A DNA stretch of 49,417 nt, taken from an uncultured Alphaproteobacteria bacterium. GTDB lineage: Bacteria > Pseudomonadota > Alphaproteobacteria > HIMB59 > GCA-002718135. The stretch lies in assembly GCA_902574475.1 (NCBI GenBank), contig CACGNZ010000008.1, forward strand, positions 1 to 49,417, in the 5' to 3' direction. Shown one piece after another: positions 25,493-34,581 of the stretch (position 1 is the stretch's first letter; each line of letters starts with the position of its first letter). The notes beneath the pieces are model-generated. The model worked only from the letters and a program-made list of their open reading frames with translations. It searched no databases and was not told where the DNA came from. Both the position numbers and the translations under genes were made by a program.

Positions 25493-27001
25493 ATGAAAAT
25501 TAGAGTTTTATCGAGAAAAAGTGACTTGGCAATAATTCAAGCACGTGAATTTTCCGATTATTTGCAATCAAAACATCCTTTTGTAGAAATAGAATTTTTA
25601 ACAAGAAGTACTTCAGGAGATAAAGATCTAAAAACACCTCTTTCTGAAATGCCAACAGAAGGTGTTTTTACGAATGATTTAAGAGATGAATTAATAAATA
25701 ACAAATGTGATTTAATTGTTCACTCGTGGAAGGATCTTCCAATTGAAGTTGGTGATAAAACTAAAATAGCTGCAACATTAAAACGAGCAGACAAAAGAGA
25801 TATATTATTCTTAAAAAAAAATAAAAAAATGGATAGTAAGAAAATTACTATTCTTTGTTCATCACCAAGAAGACAATATAATTTAAAAAATTTTATTGAA
25901 AATTATCTTCCACAAAAGTTTGATGAAGTTTGTTTTGAAAATATAAGAGGTAACATACCCACTAGATTTAAAAAATTTTTGGAAAATCCTGACAGTGATG
26001 GTTTTATTGTTGCTAAAGCAGCAATTGATAGATTACTTTTGAATAATTATTCTGAATTCAATGAATTAAAAATAACTCTAAAAAAATATATTAACGAATG
26101 TCTATGGTCTGTTTTACCATTGTCTATAAACCCTTGTTCTCCTGGACAAGGAGCTCTAGCGATTGAAACAAGAATTAAAGATAATAAACTTAACGAAATT
26201 TTAAATGATATTAATTTTTCCAAAGATTATTCGAATGTTGTTCAAGAAAGAAATATTTTAAAAAATTATGGAGGAGGATGTCACCAAAAAATAGGAGTAT
26301 CTTACATCTCACATAAATTAGGATTAGTTGTATCTAAAAGAGGTGAAGATGAAAATGGCAATCATTTTGAGAGCTGGGATTTTATTGATCCAAAACATAT
26401 AAGTTTTTCTAGTAATACAACAGATGAAATTTATCCTGAAAATTTAAAAAATTATAAAATATTTTCTAGAAAACAATTAAATGAAAATGTCGATGATATA
26501 AATAATTTACAAAATAAATGTATTTATGTTTCACGAATTAGCTCAATCTTAGATAATTCAAAAATCCAATCAAATAATGTTATTTGGACTAGTGGTTTAA
26601 GAACATGGAAAAATTTATCTGAAAGAGGTATTTGGGTTAATGGAACTTCAGATGGTTTGGGTGAGGATTTTGATAAAGATATTAATTCACTTACAAATAA
26701 TCCTTGGGTTAAGTTAACTCATTCTCAATCTCCCGAAAGTTCGATAAAAAATATAATTGAAGCGTATCAATTGGAGTCTATTGATTTTGAAATAGATGTA
26801 GAAAAGAAAAAGTACTTTTATTGGATGAGCAGTTCAGCTTTTAAGGCAAGTATTGATAAATATCCTAAAATTATAGAAAAATATCATTTTTGTGGCCCAG
26901 GAAACACTTACAATGAGATTAGTAAAATATTAGGTAATGATAAAAATCTTTTTGTTGAGCTATCTTATGATAGTTGGAAGAAAAAATTACTAAAAGCCTA
27001 A
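25493..27001 (+). CDS. hemC: Hydroxymethylbilane synthase with C-terminal HemD-like extension
   Basis: Residues 1-~290 are porphobilinogen deaminase: VLSRKSDLAIIQA, STSGDKD, VHSWKDLP with catalytic D81, SSPRR, FENIRGNIPTR, PCSPGQGALAIE and GGGCHQKIG with the dipyrromethane-bearing C263. The enzyme is normally about 310 residues; here 502. The extra ~200 residues contain IYVSRISSI, VIWTSGLRTWKNL, FYWMSSSAF and HFCGPGNTYNEI, laid out like the two lobes of uroporphyrinogen-III synthase (HemD), a weakly conserved family. I infer a HemC-HemD fusion; the HemD part is moderate in certainty. It heads a run of hemE, hemH, hemF and hemJ. Confidence 0.88.
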   Translation: MKIRVLSRKSDLAIIQAREFSDYLQSKHPFVEIEFLTRSTSGDKDLKTPLSEMPTEGVFTNDLRDELINNKCDLIVHSWKDLPIEVGDKTKIAATLKRADKRDILFLKKNKKMDSKKITILCSSPRRQYNLKNFIENYLPQKFDEVCFENIRGNIPTRFKKFLENPDSDGFIVAKAAIDRLLLNNYSEFNELKITLKKYINECLWSVLPLSINPCSPGQGALAIETRIKDNKLNEILNDINFSKDYSNVVQERNILKNYGGGCHQKIGVSYISHKLGLVVSKRGEDENGNHFESWDFIDPKHISFSSNTTDEIYPENLKNYKIFSRKQLNENVDDINNLQNKCIYVSRISSILDNSKIQSNNVIWTSGLRTWKNLSERGIWVNGTSDGLGEDFDKDINSLTNNPWVKLTHSQSPESSIKNIIEAYQLESIDFEIDVEKKKYFYWMSSSAFKASIDKYPKIIEKYHFCGPGNTYNEISKILGNDKNLFVELSYDSWKKKLLKA

Positions 27002-27003
27002 AA

Positions 27004-28002
27004 ATGACAAATATTTTATTCGAAAATGCTCTCAAAAGAAATATTCAAAAAACGCCACCCATTTGGTTCATGAGACAGGCTGGAAGGTACCATTCGCATT
27101 ATCGCGAACTCAAAGAAAAATATACTTTTGAAGAACTTTGTAAAACTCCGGAGCTAGCGGCAGAAGTCGCTTTTGGCCCAGTACAAGAGTTTGATTACGA
27201 TATTGCAATTTTATTCAGTGATATTTTATTTATCTTGGAGGGACTTGGTTTAGAATTAAAGTTTGACCCAGGACCTAAATTTAATTCTTATATAAATTCA
27301 GAAAACATTAATGATTATAGTAATATTGATCGTGGCATTGAGCATATGCAATTTCAATTTGAAGCTATAAAAATAACAAAAGAGAAATTGCCAAATAATA
27401 AAAGTTTAATTGGATTTGTTGGTGGACCTTGGACATTATCGAAATATGCATTTGGAAATAATAACTCTGATTTAATCGACACTAAAATGAATTTAGAATT
27501 TATTTCAAAAATTCTTTTACCCCTTCTTAAGAAAAATATTCAATTACAATTAGATGCAGGTGTTGAACTTGTCATGATTTTTGATAGCTCTTTGTATGAT
27601 TTAGATAAAATAAATTTTTATGAAATTTATTCAAAATTTTTGGAAGAGATTGCAATTTCTTTTCCAAATAAACTTGGCTATTATTCAAGAGGTAAGAGTT
27701 TAACAGATCTAAATTCTATCATCAGTTTTCCCTTTGCTGGTTTTGGCTATGATCACACAATAGATCTTAAATTTATGTTTGAAAATCAAAAACATGGATT
27801 TATTCAAGGAAATTTCAATGAACAATTAATGTTGAGTGAAACAGATACATTTCTTAATGATTTAAAAGATTTTATTAAAAAAATGAAATCAATTGAAAAT
27901 CTTAATGGCTGGATTTGTGGCCTTGGACATGGAATTAACAAAAATACTCCAGAAAAAAATGTTCATTTATTTATAGAAAATATCAGAAAAGAATTTAGCT
28001 AA
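27004..28002 (+). CDS. hemE: Uroporphyrinogen decarboxylase
   Basis: Decarboxylates the four acetate side chains of uroporphyrinogen III to give coproporphyrinogen III in the cytoplasm. Diagnostic PPIWFMRQAGRYH is followed by AILFSDILFILEGLG (catalytic Asp), GFVGGPWTLSKYAFG, and a C-terminal WICGLGHGI. The usual QGNLDP reads QGNFNE here. I use the ATG two bases after the hemC stop; an in-frame TTG 30 bases upstream would overlap hemC and adds no conserved residues. The length, 332 residues, is normal. Confidence 0.95.
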   Translation: MTNILFENALKRNIQKTPPIWFMRQAGRYHSHYRELKEKYTFEELCKTPELAAEVAFGPVQEFDYDIAILFSDILFILEGLGLELKFDPGPKFNSYINSENINDYSNIDRGIEHMQFQFEAIKITKEKLPNNKSLIGFVGGPWTLSKYAFGNNNSDLIDTKMNLEFISKILLPLLKKNIQLQLDAGVELVMIFDSSLYDLDKINFYEIYSKFLEEIAISFPNKLGYYSRGKSLTDLNSIISFPFAGFGYDHTIDLKFMFENQKHGFIQGNFNEQLMLSETDTFLNDLKDFIKKMKSIENLNGWICGLGHGINKNTPEKNVHLFIENIRKEFS

Positions 28003-28007
28003 TAGAT

Positions 28008-29034
28008 ATGGTTAAATATATAGGTGAAAAAGATTATGAGCACGGGAGTAAAGAAAAAGTTGGTGTTTTAATTACTAACCTAGGCACTCCAGATGCTCCA
28101 AATAAAAAAGAACTAAAAGTTTATCTTAATCAATTTTTGTCAGACCCTAGAGTAATCGAATTACCTAAAATCTTATGGCAAATTATATTGAAGCTAGTAA
28201 TTTTACAAATAAGACCATCAAAGTCAGCAGAAGCATATAAACAAATTTGGACTGATAAGGGTTCTCCACTTTTAGATATCGCAAACAGACAACTAAATAA
28301 AATCCAATCATCTTTTTCTTCAAAAAATGAAAATATAGTTTTTGAAGTTGGGATGCGTTATGGCAATCCATCTATTCCAGATGCTTTGTTAAAACTTCAA
28401 AAAAAACAAGTAAGAAGATTATTAGTTCTACCTATGTATCCGCAATATTGTGCTGCAACAACAGGTAGTACATTTGATGAAGTAACAAATGTATTACAAA
28501 AATGGCGTTGGATACCTGAAATGCGTTTTATCAATCAGTACTTTGAAGAAAAAAATTATATTGAAGCATTGTCAAATTCAATAAAGTCATTTTGGAAAAA
28601 AACTTCAAAACCGCAAAAAATTATTTTTAGTTATCATGGTATACCAAAACGGTATTTGACTAATGGTGATCCGTATCATTGCTTTTGTCTTAAAACCACA
28701 AGACTTGTTAAAGAACATATGGGATTATCCGATGATGAGATAATGACTACTTTCCAAAGTAGATTTGGAAGAGAGGAATGGTTAAAGCCATATACAAGTG
28801 AAACATTAAAAGAATTACCAAAAAAAAGGTATTAAAAATATACATATAATATCTCCTGGTTTTAGTAGTGATTGTCTTGAAACACTGGAAGAACTTGAAG
28901 AAGAAAATAAAGAATATTTTATGGAGTCAGGTGGAGAAAATTATCATTATATACCTTGCTTGAATGATCACGATGATCACATAGACGTTTTTGTAAATCT
29001 GATAAAAAAACATACTCAAGGTTGGCCATTATGA
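28008..29034 (+). CDS. hemH: Ferrochelatase, interrupted by an apparent frameshift in an A8 run
   Basis: Inserts ferrous iron into protoporphyrin IX. The first frame covers 275 residues with [45 protein letters not shown] and the catalytic His in [11 protein letters not shown], then ends at 28835 in KKRY-stop just after eight A residues (28820-28827). Reading on in the +1 frame restores the conserved end of the family: [40 protein letters not shown] and a TGA at 29032-29034 that overlaps the hemF ATG as ATGA. One A fewer would give a normal 341-residue protein. Either a sequencing error, a true recent mutation, or slippage on the A-run; the intact downstream frame argues against old decay. 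Confidence 0.88.
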
Positions 29035-29840
29035 TTGCTGATCCCAAATTTAATACTGCAAAAGAATGGTTTGAAAAATTACGAGACAACTTAGTTGAAA
29101 CTATTCAAAACATTGATGAAAATCAATTTGAAATAAGTAACTGGGATCACAAAGGTGATGGTGGTGGTAAAATGAGTAAAATTAAGGGGAATATTATTGA
29201 AAAAGGTGGAGTAAATATTTCTACCGTCTCTGGGACATTTAACGAAAATATGAGAGATACTATTCCGGGTGCTAAAGAAGATCCAAATTATAATGCAACC
29301 GGCATCAGTGTTGTGTTACATCCTGTTTCACCTAAAATTCCTTCTATGCATTTTAATACAAGATTTATTAAAACCACTCAGGAATGGTTTGGTGGAGGCA
29401 TGGATATTACACCTTGTGTAATATTTGAGGATGAGAAAAAATATCATCGTGGTTTAGAAGTTTTGTGTAATAAATATGATAAATCATATTATCCTAAATT
29501 TAAAAAATGGTGTGATGACTATTTTTTTCTTAAACATAGAAACGAACCAAGAGGTGTTGGAGGAATATTTTTTGATTACCTTCAAACTGGCGATTGGGGA
29601 AAAGATTTTGAATTTGTCCAAGGCGTAGGTACTTATTTTCATCAGTTTATCAAAAATACTTTAATTGCACTTAAGGATGAGGAGTGGAATGCAAAGGAAA
29701 AAAAGATACAATTAGTTAAGCGTAGTCGCTATGCTGAATTTAACTTATTATATGATAGAGGTACAAAATTTGGTCTAGAGACTGGTGGGAATGTTGATGC
29801 TATATTAATGTCAATGCCTCCTCACGCGGTATGGGAATAA
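29031..29840 (+). CDS. hemF: Oxygen-dependent coproporphyrinogen-III oxidase
   Basis: Uses oxygen to convert coproporphyrinogen III to protoporphyrinogen IX. The 269-residue protein has [39 protein letters not shown] and the terminal [18 protein letters not shown] plus [13 protein letters not shown], all hallmarks of HemF. The true start is the ATG overlapping the frame-shifted hemH stop (ATGA), nine bases inside a longer TTG frame. That coupling also indicates where hemH really ends. The hemJ gene follows after three bases. Confidence 0.95.
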   Translation: MIADPKFNTAKEWFEKLRDNLVETIQNIDENQFEISNWDHKGDGGGKMSKIKGNIIEKGGVNISTVSGTFNENMRDTIPGAKEDPNYNATGISVVLHPVSPKIPSMHFNTRFIKTTQEWFGGGMDITPCVIFEDEKKYHRGLEVLCNKYDKSYYPKFKKWCDDYFFLKHRNEPRGVGGIFFDYLQTGDWGKDFEFVQGVGTYFHQFIKNTLIALKDEEWNAKEKKIQLVKRSRYAEFNLLYDRGTKFGLETGGNVDAILMSMPPHAVWE

Positions 29841-29843
29841 ATA

Positions 29844-30263
29844 ATGTTATTTAATACTCTGAAAGTTATTCATATTTTTAGTATCATAGCTTGGATGGCT
29901 GGACTTTTATATCTGCCACGTTTGTTTGTAAATCATGCTAATCCTGAAATCACAAAAGAAACCTCAGAAACATTCAAACTAATGGAAGGAAAATTGTACA
30001 GAATAATTATGTTTCCAGCTTTTATAGTGACGTGGATATCAGGTTTTACACTTACACATTATGTGGGTATTGATACTTGGTTGCTTTTAAAAATTTTATT
30101 TGTAATTTTATTATCTGGCTATCATTTTTTTTGTTTAAAATGTCTTAATGATTTTAAAAATGATAAAAACAAATACTCTACTAAGTTTTTTAGAATTACA
30201 AATGAAGCGCCAGCAGTAATATTGATTTTTATACTTATACTTGTTGTATTTCAGCCTTTTTAA
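29844..30263 (+). CDS. hemJ: Protoporphyrinogen IX oxidase HemJ
   Basis: A 139-residue inner-membrane protein with four helices, catalysing the penultimate heme step in many alphaproteobacteria and cyanobacteria. It begins FNTLKVIHIFSIIAWMAGLLYLPRLFV, where the His is the conserved heme-ligand position, and contains TWLLLKILFVILLSGYH with the conserved Lys. It ends the hem run and is convergent with nth. Confidence 0.92.
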   Translation: MLFNTLKVIHIFSIIAWMAGLLYLPRLFVNHANPEITKETSETFKLMEGKLYRIIMFPAFIVTWISGFTLTHYVGIDTWLLLKILFVILLSGYHFFCLKCLNDFKNDKNKYSTKFFRITNEAPAVILIFILILVVFQPF

Positions 30264-30266
30264 TTA

Positions 30267-30917
30267 CTACTTTTTTGTTTTAATAGGCGTTTTTCTCTTT
30301 GGATTACAAACCTTGCATATTTCACACTCCAAACCATAACAACTTCTTGCCTGACAAAATTCTCTTCCATAAAATATTATTTGTAAATGAAGTTTGTTCC
30401 AAGATTTTTTTGGAAAAAGATATTTTAAATCTTTTTCTGTTTGGACAACATTTTTACCATTTGTTAAGCCCCAACGTTGAGCTAAACGATGAATGTGTGT
30501 ATCAACTGGAAATGCTGGATGACCAAATCCTTGAGACATAACAACACTGGCTGTTTTGTGACCAACACCTGGCAAGTTTTCTAATTCTTCAAAACTTTCT
30601 GGAACATTGCCTTTAAATTTTTTTACAAGAATTCTTGATAGTTCAAAAATTGCTTTTGATTTTTGAGGTGCCAAACCACAAGGGCGAATAATATTATAAA
30701 TTGTTTTTTTTGGCACTTTTGTCATTTTTATAGCTGTGTTTGCTTTTTTAAATAGTATTGGTGTAACTTGATTAACTCTTTCATCTGTACATTGAGCACT
30801 AAGAAGTACAGCTACAACTAATTCAAATTTATTTTTGTGGTTAAGAGGAATAGGTACTTTTCTGTATATACGATTTAGTATTCTAGAGATCTCCTGTGCC
30901 TTCTCTATTTTTTTCAC
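30267..30917 (-). CDS. nth: Endonuclease III (DNA glycosylase/AP lyase)
   Basis: Removes oxidised pyrimidines in base-excision repair. The 216-residue protein has the helix-hairpin-helix LENLPGVGHKTASVV with its catalytic Lys and FPVDTHIHRLAQRWGL with the catalytic Asp. The C-terminal iron-sulfur motif is atypical: five Cys in CQARSCYGLECEICKVC, where the usual C-x6-C-x2-C-x5-C has Gly in place of the second Cys but extra Cys two residues before it and three residues after the third. A cluster can still be built from these. No other anomaly. Confidence 0.92.
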   Translation of the reverse strand: MKKIEKAQEISRILNRIYRKVPIPLNHKNKFELVVAVLLSAQCTDERVNQVTPILFKKANTAIKMTKVPKKTIYNIIRPCGLAPQKSKAIFELSRILVKKFKGNVPESFEELENLPGVGHKTASVVMSQGFGHPAFPVDTHIHRLAQRWGLTNGKNVVQTEKDLKYLFPKKSWNKLHLQIIFYGREFCQARSCYGLECEICKVCNPKRKTPIKTKK

Positions 30918-30948
30918 TATATCAAGCCTCCTCCAAGGGTATGTCTAA

Positions 30949-30963
30949 ATTAATACTAATAAT
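30949..30963 (+). repeat. Direct repeat ATTAATACTAATAAT, copy 1
   Basis: A 15-base sequence repeated exactly 35 bases downstream, in the promoter gap between nth and the peptide importer operon. The spacing and position suggest a regulator-binding pair or part of the promoter, but AT-rich chance similarity is possible. Confidence 0.55.
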
Positions 30964-30983
30964 TATGACAAAATATAGCACTT

Positions 30984-30998
30984 ATTAATACTAATAAT
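30984..30998 (+). repeat. Direct repeat ATTAATACTAATAAT, copy 2
   Basis: Exact second copy of the 15-base repeat, about 60 bases before the importer start codon. The segment between copies includes ATGACA, which could be a weak -35 element with a -10 inside this copy. Confidence 0.55.
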
Positions 30999-31058
30999 AT
31001 TGAATATTTCCATTGAAGTTGTATGGGTCTAACATCAAATTTCTATGGAGGAAATAAT

Positions 31059-32633
31059 ATGAAAAAGACTTTAAGCATTGTTTTGTCTTTGCTTTTCATG
31101 GGTATTTTTTCACCAGCATTTGCAAACACTATTAAATGGTCAATGCCTGGTGACTCTTTAACTCTTGATCCGCATGCGCAAAACGAAGGACCAACTCACA
31201 TGGTTTCACGTCAAGTATATGAAGGTTTAGTAACTCCTGGTATTAATATGGAAATACTTCCTCAGCTTGCTGAATCATGGAAAACAACTTCTGATAACAC
31301 ATGGATATTTAAAATTCGCAAGGGAGTAAAATTTCATGATGGATCAGATTTAACAGCTAGTGATGTTGCTTTCAGCATCAATAGAGCAAAAACTGCTCCA
31401 TCTGATATGGTTGATTTAATTAAAAGCATTAATTCAGCAACAGCTTTAACTGATCATTCAGTTCAGATTGTAACAAATGGACCAAATCCGATTCTTTTAA
31501 ACCAATTAACTCAGATTTTTGTAATGTCTGAAGATTGGGCAAAAGCAAATGGTTGTGAAGTTTCATACAACTGGGATGCAGGTGAAACATCTTATTGTGC
31601 TTCTAATGCAAACGGAACTGGACCCTTCAAAATTACTTTTAGAGAACAGGACGTAAGAACTGTTTTTGAAAAAAATAATGATTGGTGGGGCGATGATAGC
31701 ACTTTCAATGTAGATACTATTGAACTACTTCCAATTGCAAATGATGCAACAAGAGTTGCAGCTCTTCTTTCTGGAGAAATTGATTACACTAATGTGGTTC
31801 CAGTACAAGATATCAGAAGGATCAATGGTTCTGCTGGACATGATGTAAAAATGACTCCCCAGAATAGAACAATATTTTTTGGAATGGATCAAGGTTCTGC
31901 TGAGTTAAACTCATCAAATATAAAAGGTAAAAATCCTTTTGCAGATAAAAGAGTTCGTTTAGCAATGTATCATGCTTTAGATATGGAAGCTATCAAAGAT
32001 AAGGTAATGAGAGGGCAAAGTGTTCCTGCAGGAATTATCACAGCTCCAGGTGTAAATGGTCATACAGCAGCACGTGATGAAAGATTACCTTATGATCCAG
32101 AGCTATCAAAAAAACTATTAGCAGAAGCTGGTTATCCAGATGGATTTGAAGTTACACTAGATTGTCCAAATGATCGTTACATAAACGATGAAGCAATCTG
32201 TGTTGCTGCAATTGGTATGTTTGCTAAAATTGGAGTTGATGTAACTCTTGATGCAAAAACTAAAAGCCAACACTTCTCAGAAGTTAAAGAAGGTGATGCA
32301 AATGGTATGACAAGTGACATGTACATGTTAGGTTGGGGTGTTCCAACTTTTGACAGTCATTACGTATACTCATACTTATTTGATAGTGCTGGTAGCTGGA
32401 ATAAAGTTAATTTCAGTAACGCTAGAGTTGATGAGTTAGTAGCAGCAATGGGTGTTGAAACTGATTTAGATAAAAGAAATGCTATGATTGCTGAAGCTTG
32501 GGATATTACTCAAGATGATGTAACATATCTTCCTTTACATCACCAAGTTGTTAACCAAGCATCAAAAAGTAATGTCGATGTTCCAATTAGAATGAACAAC
32601 GAACCATTATTTAGATTTGCAAACGTAAAGTAA
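31059..32633 (+). CDS. Dipeptide/oligopeptide ABC transporter binding protein (SBP_bac_5)
   Basis: A periplasmic binding protein of the DppA/OppA class. A signal peptide (KKTLSIVLSLLFMGIFSPAFA) is followed by TIKWSMPGDSLTLDPHAQNE, RQVYEGLV, WIFKIRKGVKFHDGS, NGTGPFKI and DEAICVAAI, typical of family 5. The start is the ATG at 31059, eight bases after a GGAGG; a longer frame from 31023 adds 12 residues that would spoil the signal peptide. About 525 residues, normal. Peptides are the likely ligand, supported by the permeases, dual ATPase and M24 peptidase that follow; glutathione or nickel cannot be excluded by sequence. Confidence 0.93.
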   Translation: MKKTLSIVLSLLFMGIFSPAFANTIKWSMPGDSLTLDPHAQNEGPTHMVSRQVYEGLVTPGINMEILPQLAESWKTTSDNTWIFKIRKGVKFHDGSDLTASDVAFSINRAKTAPSDMVDLIKSINSATALTDHSVQIVTNGPNPILLNQLTQIFVMSEDWAKANGCEVSYNWDAGETSYCASNANGTGPFKITFREQDVRTVFEKNNDWWGDDSTFNVDTIELLPIANDATRVAALLSGEIDYTNVVPVQDIRRINGSAGHDVKMTPQNRTIFFGMDQGSAELNSSNIKGKNPFADKRVRLAMYHALDMEAIKDKVMRGQSVPAGIITAPGVNGHTAARDERLPYDPELSKKLLAEAGYPDGFEVTLDCPNDRYINDEAICVAAIGMFAKIGVDVTLDAKTKSQHFSEVKEGDANGMTSDMYMLGWGVPTFDSHYVYSYLFDSAGSWNKVNFSNARVDELVAAMGVETDLDKRNAMIAEAWDITQDDVTYLPLHHQVVNQASKSNVDVPIRMNNEPLFRFANVK

Positions 32634-32644
32634 TAAATTTTATA

Positions 32645-32672
32645 TTTTCTGGCCAGTTTACTGGCCAGAAAA
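32645..32672 (+). promoter_or_regulatory. Perfect 12-bp hairpin between binding protein and permease, no U-tract
   Basis: TTTTCTGGCCAG-TTTA-CTGGCCAGAAAA is a perfect inverted repeat with a 4-base loop, 11 bases after the binding-protein stop and six before the permease ATG. It lacks a 3' run of T, so it is unlikely to be a classical terminator on this strand. It may stabilise the upstream mRNA against 3' exonucleases or attenuate. The fucose-type operon has a GC-rich hairpin at the same relative position. Confidence 0.7.
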
Positions 32673-32678
32673 CAATTC

Positions 32679-33656
32679 ATGTTTATCTATTTCTTTAAAA
32701 GACTCATTCAATCTATTCTTGTAATGATTGTTGTTGCTTTTGTTTCATTTTCCTTATTTAATTTTGTAGGTGATCCAGTAAATAGCATGACTGGAGAAGA
32801 TGCATCAGATGAAAGACGTGCTGAAGTTAGAGAAGTATTAGGTTTAAATGATCCTGTCTATGTTCAATTTTCTCGATTTTTAAGTAATATAATTCAGGGT
32901 GATTTTGGAATATCATATCAATTAAAAAGAGAAGTATCAGACTTAATTGCAGAAAGAATGCCTGCTACTTTAGAGTTAGTATTTGTATCTGCTTTAATTG
33001 CAATCATCAGTGGAGTTATCTTGGGTGTTTATACTGGTATTAATAGAGACAGTTTTATTTCTAATATCATTCTTGTTATTTCTCTAGCTGGGGTATCTTT
33101 GCCAACATTCATAATAGGAATAATGTTAATTTATTTGTTTTCAGTAATCTTAGGAGTTCTTCCATCTTTTGGAAGAGGTGAAGTCACTCAAATAGGTTTT
33201 TGGACTACAGGATTTTTGACTACTTCAGGATTAAAAGCACTGATACTCCCATCTATTACATTAAGTTTATTCCAAATGACTTATGTTATTAGATTAGTTC
33301 GCGCTGAAATGATGGAAATTTTACAAACAGATTATATTAAATTTGCCAAAGCAAGAGGTATAAAAAGGAGTGTTATTAACTACAAGCATGCGCTAAAAAA
33401 TGGATTAATTCCAGTTATTACTATTACAGGTATCAACATTGGAACTTTAATTGCTTTTTCAATTATTACAGAAACAGTTTTTCAATGGCCTGGCATGGGG
33501 TCATTATTTATCAAAGCAGTATACTTTGTCGATATTCCTATAATGTCAGCATACATGATTATGGTAGCCTTTATATTTGTTATGATAAATTTTATTGTAG
33601 ATATGACATACTATTTTATTGATCCTAGAATTAGGCTGAAGGAAGAGGGTAGTTAA
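32679..33656 (+). CDS. Peptide ABC transporter permease (DppB/GsiC type)
   Basis: A 325-residue inner-membrane permease with six helices. FLKRLIQSI-like start (YFFKRLIQSILVMIVVAFV), the LGLNDPVYVQFSRFL segment, the EAA-like loop DYIKFAKARGIKRSVINYKH and the terminal FIDPRIRLKEE are characteristic of the DppB family. One base separates its stop from the DppC-like gene. The preceding hairpin leaves no Shine-Dalgarno site. Confidence 0.93.
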   Translation: MFIYFFKRLIQSILVMIVVAFVSFSLFNFVGDPVNSMTGEDASDERRAEVREVLGLNDPVYVQFSRFLSNIIQGDFGISYQLKREVSDLIAERMPATLELVFVSALIAIISGVILGVYTGINRDSFISNIILVISLAGVSLPTFIIGIMLIYLFSVILGVLPSFGRGEVTQIGFWTTGFLTTSGLKALILPSITLSLFQMTYVIRLVRAEMMEILQTDYIKFAKARGIKRSVINYKHALKNGLIPVITITGINIGTLIAFSIITETVFQWPGMGSLFIKAVYFVDIPIMSAYMIMVAFIFVMINFIVDMTYYFIDPRIRLKEEGS

Positions 33657-33657
33657 A

Positions 33658-34581
33658 ATGCTACTTAAAACGTACAATAAAATATACGATACTGATATTG
33701 GATACAGTTTCTTTAATTCTAAATTAGCAGTAATTTCTTCAACAATATTTTTTATTATACTTTTTTGTTCTGTATTTGCTGGGATAGTTGCACCTTATAA
33801 TCCTTTTGATCCAGCATCAGTTTCTTTAATGGATGCCTTTACCCCACCAGTATGGTCGGAGGGAGGAAGTTTTAGCTTCATATTAGGAACTGATCAGCAA
33901 GGAAGAGATATGTTTTCAACAATGATTTATGGTTCAAGAATTTCACTGATCGTTGGTTTTGCATCTATAATTTTTGCAATGATACTTGGAGTTTTTCTTG
34001 GAATAACAGCTGGATATATTGGTGGTAGGTATGAGATTATTGTAATGCGCCTTACAGATGTACAGTTAACTATTCCAAGTATTTTAATGGCTTTACTTGT
34101 TGATGGTATTGCAAGGGCAATTATCTCACAATCAATGCATGACGAAATGGCAATTTATGTTTTGATTTTCGCCATTGGTATTTCAGAATGGCCTCAGTTT
34201 GCAAGAGTATCGAGAGCATCAACCTTAGTTGAAAAAAATAAAGAGTATGTCTCAGCTTCAAGAATTATTGGATTATCAAATATATTAATTATGTTTAAGC
34301 ATATTTTACCAAATATACTTAGGCCTATATTAGTAATTGCTACAATCGGATTAGCACTTGCAATTATTACAGAGTCCACCTTAAGTTTTTTAGGTGTTGG
34401 CGTTCCACCAACAACACCTTCTCTTGGGACTCTAATAAGGTTTGGAAATAATTTTTTATTTTCAGGAGAGTGGTGGATTACTTTTTTTCCAGCAATTTTC
34501 TTAATTGTTTTAGCATTATCAATTAATTTATTAGGGGATTGGATGAGAGATGCTTTAAATCCAAAATTAAAAAAGAGATGA
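33658..34581 (+). CDS. Peptide ABC transporter permease (DppC/GsiD type)
   Basis: A 307-residue partner permease with six helices. LGTDQQGRDMFSTMIYGSRISL is the DppC signature, and the EAA loop SASRIIGLSNILIMFKHILPN contacts the ATPase. The C-terminus GDWMRDALNPKLK is typical. It overlaps the ATPase gene through ATGA. Confidence 0.93.
   Translation: MLLKTYNKIYDTDIGYSFFNSKLAVISSTIFFIILFCSVFAGIVAPYNPFDPASVSLMDAFTPPVWSEGGSFSFILGTDQQGRDMFSTMIYGSRISLIVGFASIIFAMILGVFLGITAGYIGGRYEIIVMRLTDVQLTIPSILMALLVDGIARAIISQSMHDEMAIYVLIFAIGISEWPQFARVSRASTLVEKNKEYVSASRIIGLSNILIMFKHILPNILRPILVIATIGLALAIITESTLSFLGVGVPPTTPSLGTLIRFGNNFLFSGEWWITFFPAIFLIVLALSINLLGDWMRDALNPKLKKR

Noticed and set aside
28836..29030. Separate small gene between hemH and hemF
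   Set aside because: The sequence is the conserved C-terminus of ferrochelatase in the +1 frame; it has no start codon of its own near the beginning.
31023..31058. Upstream start of the peptide-binding protein
   Set aside because: It would put 12 polar residues before the signal peptide, whereas GGAGG is ideally placed for the ATG at 31059.
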